A DNA stretch of 11,255 nt, taken from contig DASVGQ010000093.1 of assembly GCA_036379455.1 (NCBI GenBank), forward strand, positions 1 through 11,255. The letters run 5' to 3'. The translations under genes and the position numbers were made by a program. Positions 6,545-11,255 of the stretch are shown here, one piece after another. Every line of letters begins with the position of its first letter. Positions within the stretch are counted from its first letter, which is position 1. Source of the DNA: SCRT01 sp036379455. GTDB lineage: Bacteria > Pseudomonadota > Gammaproteobacteria > Nevskiales > Nevskiaceae. A model generated the notes under the pieces. That model ran no database searches. It was not told the origin of the DNA and was given only the letters and a program-made list of their open reading frames with translations.

Positions 6545-7684
6545 CTATCCCCCAGTTTCCGAAGCGGGTCCGGCCGGACCCTCCACCATTCCCGACATTT
6601 CCGCCACCGGGCTTTCCACGCGCTGCAGCGGCAGCGCCAGCCGCGCGCGGAAGATCCCGCCGGAATCGTCCGGCTGCGCCGCCAGCTCGAGGCTCGCGGC
6701 ATTGCCGTACATGATGCGCAGGCGCTCGCGGATGTTGCCGGTCGCCACGCCGGTGCCCGAATGTTCCGGTGCGCCGGCCGGCGGCAAGGGATTCTCGACG
6801 TCGATGACGAGCCGGCCGCCTTGCTGTGCGCCGTTGACGGTCAGCATGCCGCCGCCTTCGCGCCGCGAGACCCCGTGCAGCACCGCGTTCTCGACCAGCG
6901 GCTGCAGGATCAGCCGCGGGACCAGCGCATCCAGCAGCGCGTCGGGCAGGTTCCAGACCACGTGGAGCTTGCCGCCCAGCCGCACCTCCTCGATGCGCAG
7001 GTAGCCGCGCACGATCTCCAGCTCCTCGCGCAGACTGATGAGCCGCGTGCTGTCGTTGAGGCTGGCGCGGAACAGGTCGGAGAGATCGAGCACCATGTCC
7101 TCAGCCTGCTGCGGGCGGATGCGGATCAGCGCCGCGAGGCTGTTCAAGGCGTTGAACAGGAAATGTGGCCGGATGCGCGCCTGCAGCGCCAGATAATGGG
7201 CATTGGCCTCGGTGCGGATCTGCTCGCGCCACTGGTAACGGTCCCAGAAGTAGTGCAGCAACAGCAGTGAGACGATGGCACCCACCACCAGGCTGCGCAG
7301 CAGGAACACGCTGTGCGTCGAGGTCGGGGTGATGCCGAGGTCGAGGTGCGCCATGATCTGCCACGTCATCTCGCTGACCGCTCCGATCACGATCATCAGC
7401 AGCGCCCAGCAGGCGAAGAACACCACGCGGATTGGCGCCACGCGCAGCCATCGCCGCATGAGGCACAGGACGATCGCGCAGCAGGCGCCCATCCACTGCA
7501 GATAGATGGACAGCATGAACAGGTTGAAGGCGGTCGTCCCGGGCTCGGCGTCGCCGCTGCCGACCACCGTCAGCACCACCGCCACGAGCTCCATGACCAG
7601 CACCTGCACCGCCAGCGCCGGGCCGCGACAGAACTCCGGGATGACCGACAGCGCATCGTTTGCCGGGTGCGAGCCGTTCGCCAT
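6545..7684 (-). CDS. algZ: LytS-type sensor histidine kinase (AlgZ/FimS)
   Basis: This is the likely partner kinase of the adjacent AlgR. From the ATG at 7684 it has 379 residues: four predicted membrane segments (about 22-42, 52-76, 85-103, 124-146) and a cytoplasmic His_kinase/HATPase region. The phosphoacceptor box is LQARIRPHFLFNALNSL with His174; the ATP-binding N-box is LILQPLVENAVLHG with Asn266; a glycine-rich GTGVATGNIRERL (310-322) follows. There is no periplasmic sensor domain of any size, so sensing is probably in the membrane. The frame stays open up to 7930, but the extra 82 residues would overlap argH and lack family likeness, whereas MANGSHPANDALSVIPEFCR resembles the N-terminus of Pseudomonas FimS. 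The ribosome site at the chosen start is weak (GGGG). The stop is two bases before algR. Confidence 0.9.
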   Translation of the reverse strand: MANGSHPANDALSVIPEFCRGPALAVQVLVMELVAVVLTVVGSGDAEPGTTAFNLFMLSIYLQWMGACCAIVLCLMRRWLRVAPIRVVFFACWALLMIVIGAVSEMTWQIMAHLDLGITPTSTHSVFLLRSLVVGAIVSLLLLHYFWDRYQWREQIRTEANAHYLALQARIRPHFLFNALNSLAALIRIRPQQAEDMVLDLSDLFRASLNDSTRLISLREELEIVRGYLRIEEVRLGGKLHVVWNLPDALLDALVPRLILQPLVENAVLHGVSRREGGGMLTVNGAQQGGRLVIDVENPLPPAGAPEHSGTGVATGNIRERLRIMYGNAASLELAAQPDDSGGIFRARLALPLQRVESPVAEMSGMVEGPAGPASETGG

Positions 7685-7832
7685 GCTCAGCCCCGCCGCC
7701 CGCCCACCGAAGCCCGACGCCGACAGTGGGCCGGAAATGCGCTGATATCGGACACGATCCCCGTCACGAACCGTCTGCCCTGGACGGACCAGAGCGCATC
7801 TTGAAGCGGGCGCAGCGGTTTTGCACGAACGG
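7674..7832. promoter_or_regulatory. Candidate AlgR-like boxes in the algZ/argH divergent region
   Basis: The known P. aeruginosa AlgR core is CCGTTCGTC. Near matches occur at 7674-7682 (CCGTTCGCC, plus strand, 8 of 9, across the algZ start codons), at 7824-7832 (CCGTTCGTG on the minus strand, 8 of 9, inside the likely argH promoter) and at 7765-7773 (CGGTTCGTG on the minus strand, 7 of 9). The last two share the 7-mer GTTCGTG in the same orientation, 59 bp apart. They suggest autoregulation by the adjacent AlgR, but the motif is short and GC-rich, so chance is possible. Confidence 0.3.
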
Positions 7833-7846
7833 GCGCGCCATACAAT
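7819..7846 (+). promoter_or_regulatory. argH: Likely argH promoter
   Basis: A good -10 hexamer TACAAT lies at 7841-7846, 28 bp before the argH start codon, in the AT-richest part of the 190-bp divergent region. The best -35 at suitable spacing is TTTTGC (7819-7824, 16-bp spacer), which is a poor match; TTGCAC (7821-7826) matches better but the 14-bp spacer is short. The -10 is the stronger part of the call. Confidence 0.45.
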
Positions 7847-7874
7847 TCGCGTTTCCCGCACCTCGGAGCACGCG

Positions 7875-9305
<1,431 letters not shown>

Positions 9306-9317
9306 ACCGGCACGGCG

Positions 9318-9351
9318 GGCGCCGCACGGGAGGCGCAGCAGGCCGTGCGCC
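9318..9351. terminator. Possible stem-loop in the argH/hemolysin III convergent gap
   Basis: GGCG-CCG-CACGG (9318-9329, with a 3-nt bulge) pairs with CCGTGCGCC (9343-9351) around a 13-nt loop, beginning 13 bp after the argH stop. A second small palindrome, GCCAT-GA-ATGGC, follows at 9349-9360. The 98-bp gap separates two genes that converge, so a bidirectional terminator is expected here. No T-tract is present on either strand, so confidence is low. Confidence 0.3.
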
Positions 9352-9403
9352 ATGAATGGCGGAGCGACCATTGCCGCCGCGCGAACCGGCTGCGCGTACC
9401 CCC

Positions 9404-10057
9404 TCAACCCGGGGTGATCACGTAGCGCAGCACGCAGTAGTAGTGGCAGACGCTGCCGGCGAGCACGAACAGGTGCCACACGGCGTGGTGATAGCGCATC
9501 CGTTCCAGCGCGTAGAACGCCACGCCGACCGTGTAGCACAGTCCTCCGGCGAGCAGCCAGGCAATGCCCGCCGTCGGCAGGCGCTGCAGGATCGGCACCG
9601 CGGCCACCACGCCGCACCAGCCCAGCGTCAGGTACACCAGCACCGACAGCAGCTCGTAGCGCCCGGTGAAGAACACCTTGAACACGATGCCGGCCAGCGC
9701 CACGCCCCACGTGAAGGCGAACAGGCTCCAGCCCCAGGAGCCCTGTAGCGTAACCAGCGCGAAGGGCGTGTAGGTGCCCGCGATGAGGACATAGATCAGG
9801 CAGTGGTCGGCGACGCGCAACGCGCGCTTCGGGCGCGGGGCCGGCACGCTGTGGAACAGGGTGGAGACGGTATACATGGCAACCAGCGAAGCGCCGAAAG
9901 CCGCCACCGAGCCGAGCTGCCACGCGCCGCCACGCGCCGCGCGAGCCACCAGCAGCACCAGTCCGGCCGCCGCCAGCAGCGCGCCGATGCCGTGGGTCAG
10001 CGCGTGGCTGAGCTCCTCGCCCGGCGTGTAAGTCTCCGTCAGCGCCGGCACCGGCAC
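9404..10057 (-). CDS. trhA: Hemolysin III / PAQR-family membrane protein (TrhA-like)
   Basis: This 217-residue protein is almost wholly hydrophobic, with seven predicted membrane segments. It carries the family's polar signatures: EELSHALTHG (14-23), STLFHS (65-70) with the SxxxH pattern, ADHCLIYVLIAGTYTPF (83-99), and HAVWHLFVLAGSVCH (191-205), whose histidines match the metal-site HxxxH and following His. The family, related to eukaryotic adiponectin/progestin receptors, is now linked in bacteria to membrane lipid homeostasis; the haemolysin name comes from one Bacillus protein and should not be read as toxin function. The start is a GTG at 10057, 10 bases after the sufE stop, with AGGG upstream; a second GTG two codons on is an alternative. 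Close spacing implies cotranscription with sufE. Confidence 0.9.
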   Translation of the reverse strand: MPVPALTETYTPGEELSHALTHGIGALLAAAGLVLLVARAARGGAWQLGSVAAFGASLVAMYTVSTLFHSVPAPRPKRALRVADHCLIYVLIAGTYTPFALVTLQGSWGWSLFAFTWGVALAGIVFKVFFTGRYELLSVLVYLTLGWCGVVAAVPILQRLPTAGIAWLLAGGLCYTVGVAFYALERMRYHHAVWHLFVLAGSVCHYYCVLRYVITPG

Positions 10058-10067
10058 CGGCTGCGCC

Positions 10068-10547
10068 CTAATGGCTGGTTTCCGGCTGGCGCGCCGCGCG
10101 TGTGGCGAGGAGATGGATGCGCTCGACCATCGAGTAGAAGCCGTTGCGCCGGTTCATGCTGATGTGGCTGCCGAGGCCGAGTTGCTCGAACACGCCGTTG
10201 ATGTCCGTGCCGAGGATCTCGCTCGCGCGCCGCCCGTCCACCAGCTGGAACAGCAGCGCGATCAGGCCCTTGACGATATGGGCGTCGGAGTCGCCGTGGA
10301 AGTTCAGGACCGGATCTTCGCCCTGGCCCACGTCGGCCGTCATCCACACCTGCGACATGCAGCCGCGCACCTTCGTCACCTCGTTGTGGTCCTCGGCTGG
10401 CAGCGCAGGCAGCGCGTTGCCGAGATCGATGATGTAGCGGTAGCGCTCCTCCCAGTCCCCGAGCAGCGCGAAGGTATCGACCAGTTCCTGAACCTGCATT
10501 TGCCTGTCCGCTTGAGCCATGCCGCGGGCTTTCCCGCGTTCCTTCAT
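10068..10547 (-). CDS. sufE: SufE-family sulfur acceptor protein
   Basis: SufE proteins accept persulfide sulfur from a cysteine desulfurase (SufS or CsdA) for Fe-S cluster or other sulfur transfer in the cytosol. The family core is intact: LLGDWEERYRYIIDLG (28-43), VRGCMSQVWM (60-69) with the sulfur-carrying Cys63, HGDSDAHIVKGLIALLF (84-100), and MNRRNGFYSMVERI (131-144). The start is uncertain. The ATG at 10547 gives 159 residues but no ribosome site; ATG 10520 gives 150 but sits directly behind a stable hairpin; ATG 10499 gives 143, closest to the family size, with GGACAGG just upstream. I list the longest frame. No desulfurase or other suf gene is nearby, so it could equally be a CsdE-type protein. 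It leads the unit with the hemolysin III gene. Confidence 0.9.
   Translation of the reverse strand: MKERGKARGMAQADRQMQVQELVDTFALLGDWEERYRYIIDLGNALPALPAEDHNEVTKVRGCMSQVWMTADVGQGEDPVLNFHGDSDAHIVKGLIALLFQLVDGRRASEILGTDINGVFEQLGLGSHISMNRRNGFYSMVERIHLLATRAARQPETSH
10523..10538 (-). promoter_or_regulatory. sufE: Perfect hairpin at the sufE 5' end
   Basis: CGCGGG (10523-10528) and CCCGCG (10533-10538) form a perfect 6-bp stem with a 4-nt loop. On the minus strand it lies between the sufE ATG at 10547 and that at 10520, two bases before the latter. It would mask a ribosome site for 10520, which favours ATG 10499 (hairpin in the leader) or 10547 (hairpin in the coding region). Confidence 0.4.
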
Positions 10548-10561
10548 GGTACTCGCTGTAC

Positions 10562-10635
10562 GGCGACAATTACTTTGGCCGGTCGCATTGCCTCACGCGG
10601 TGATGTTACCGTGGTGCCTCAAGTGAATTGTTACC
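10562..10635. repeat. Three related repeats at the insertion sequence end
   Basis: Two imperfect direct copies lie at 10589-10610 and 10615-10635, offset by 26 bp; both contain TGCCTCA, GTGA and TGTTACC in that order. A third, inverted copy at 10562-10580 (GGCGACAATTACTTTGGCC) shares GCC, AAGT, AATTGT and CC with the reverse complement of the second. These look like a terminal repeat and subterminal transposase-binding sites. A further palindrome, GTGAA (10623-10627) with TTCAC (10641-10645), overlaps the second copy. Confidence 0.6.
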
Positions 10636-10682
10636 CAATGTTCACGTGTATAACTGCTTCGGGAATCCGGATCTGAGTGCAG

Positions 10683-11255
10683 TCATGCGGGGACTTCATC
10701 CGGTTCGGCTGCGCCGAACACCATCTCGTGGGCACGCCGGCTGCGCCATGCCTTGAGCCGACGCTGCAAGGTTCGCAGGTTCCCTGCTGTGTATTCATGC
10801 GGGTGTTCGACCTGGAGCCGCTGCAGCAACGCTGTACCGGTGCTGTCGGGATCCTCCTTGAGCCATTCGGTGATCTCGGCCCACACTGCTTCCAACGGAT
10901 CCTTGCGCGTGCGCCACCAGTGGCGGGCGGGCTTTTGCGGGGCGCCGTGCGTGGGTCGTACCTCACCCTCACGCCAGGCGGTCGCCAGGCCTGCGAGAAA
11001 GCGCGTGAGAGAGTCCTGTTGCGGCCTCGACGGTTGCTCTGCGCGGCGGTCGGCGAGGACGGCCAACTGCTGTTGCCAATGACGGATCTGGCTGAGAAGC
11101 TGCAGCGGATCCAGATCGTGCGCAACGGCGCGTAGCTGCTCCTTGGCTGCCGCCGGGACGACCTCTGACGCAAGCAAGCGGGCACAGGGCGTCTGCGGCG
11201 CGTCGTAATGCTTCGTGACGTGGGCGCCGTGCCGGACCTTGTCCCTGAGCTTGAA
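10683..11255 (-). CDS. DDE/integrase-core transposase, C-terminal fragment
   Basis: The frame runs in from the right edge and ends at TGA 10683, giving the last 190 residues. It starts FKLRDKVRHGAHVTKHYDAP, then a Leu/Gln-rich helical stretch (LDPLQLLSQIRHWQQQL), a basic linker, and TEWLKEDPDSTGTALLQRL followed by LRTLQRRLKAWRSRRA near the end. From memory this C-terminal pattern belongs to rve-domain transposases often annotated simply as integrase catalytic region; the catalytic DDE core itself lies outside the window, so intactness cannot be judged. The first in-frame start-like codon in the window (TTG at 11177) is internal, not the real start. Subfamily (IS481-like, IS21-like or unclassified) is uncertain. 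Downstream repeats support its being part of an element. Confidence 0.75.
   Translation of the reverse strand, partial: FKLRDKVRHGAHVTKHYDAPQTPCARLLASEVVPAAAKEQLRAVAHDLDPLQLLSQIRHWQQQLAVLADRRAEQPSRPQQDSLTRFLAGLATAWREGEVRPTHGAPQKPARHWWRTRKDPLEAVWAEITEWLKEDPDSTGTALLQRLQVEHPHEYTAGNLRTLQRRLKAWRSRRAHEMVFGAAEPDEVPA

Larger units (their letters stand above)
10557..11255 (-). mobile_element. 3' part of an insertion sequence, cut by the window edge
   Basis: The element consists of the C-terminal part of a transposase (10683-11255) and about 126 bp of AT-richer noncoding DNA carrying three related repeats (10562-10635). The proposed tip at 10557 reads TGTACGGCGACAATTACTTT; a TGT end is common for transposons of the DDE/rve type. 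The tip is inferred from the outermost repeat and could be a few bases off. The other end and any target duplication lie outside the window. The element lies just 9 bp upstream of the first possible sufE start. Confidence 0.65.

Noticed and set aside
4827..7004. Plus-strand open frame of 725 codons opposite hemC, algR and part of algZ
   Set aside because: It is antisense to three genes confirmed by motifs; its His/Arg/Gln-rich composition is that of a complement frame and not of a real protein.
7821..7874. Upstream TTG start for argH
   Set aside because: It overlaps the probable promoter -35 region; the ATG at 7875 has a good ribosome site and begins the conserved N-terminus.
10677..11135. 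Plus-strand open frame of 152 codons in the insertion sequence
   Set aside because: It is antisense to the transposase frame, which has recognisable C-terminal family sequence and runs open to the window edge.

Overview
The window is a GC-rich, densely coded chromosomal stretch from a gammaproteobacterium. The main evidence is the block argH | algZ-algR-hemC-hemD-hemX-hemY, the gene order known from Pseudomonas and relatives. The Kdo hydroxylase gene points to a Gram-negative with a lipopolysaccharide outer membrane, and the protocatechuate 4,5-cleavage genes point to an environmental organism that degrades aromatics. I cannot name a genus.

Layout. 1-511 (minus): start of ligB (cut by the window edge) and all of ligA, a two-subunit extradiol dioxygenase. 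659-1540 (minus): kdoO, a Kdo/lipid A 2-oxoglutarate dioxygenase. 1762-7684 (minus): a tightly packed six-gene run in the order algZ, algR, hemC, hemD, hemX, hemY, with gaps of 24 nt or less and two 4-nt stop/start overlaps. 7685-7874: a 190-bp divergent control region. 7875-9305 (plus): argH, last enzyme of arginine synthesis. 9306-9403: a convergent gap. 9404-10547 (minus): a two-gene unit, sufE then a hemolysin III/PAQR membrane protein. 10557-11255 (minus): the 3' end of an insertion sequence, with the C-terminal part of a DDE transposase and repeat-rich terminal DNA, lying directly upstream of sufE.

How it fits together. HemC and HemD make uroporphyrinogen III; HemX and HemY are membrane-anchored proteins usually encoded with them. 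AlgZ and AlgR are a membrane LytS-type kinase and a LytTR response regulator. Their tight linkage to the hem genes suggests readthrough from the regulatory pair into tetrapyrrole synthesis.

Most genes here are ordinary and confidently assigned. I see no convincing previously undescribed system. The parts most worth a second look are the insertion-sequence end with its three related repeats beside sufE, the AlgR-like sequence motifs in the algZ/argH divergent region, and the altered phosphoacceptor loop of AlgR.
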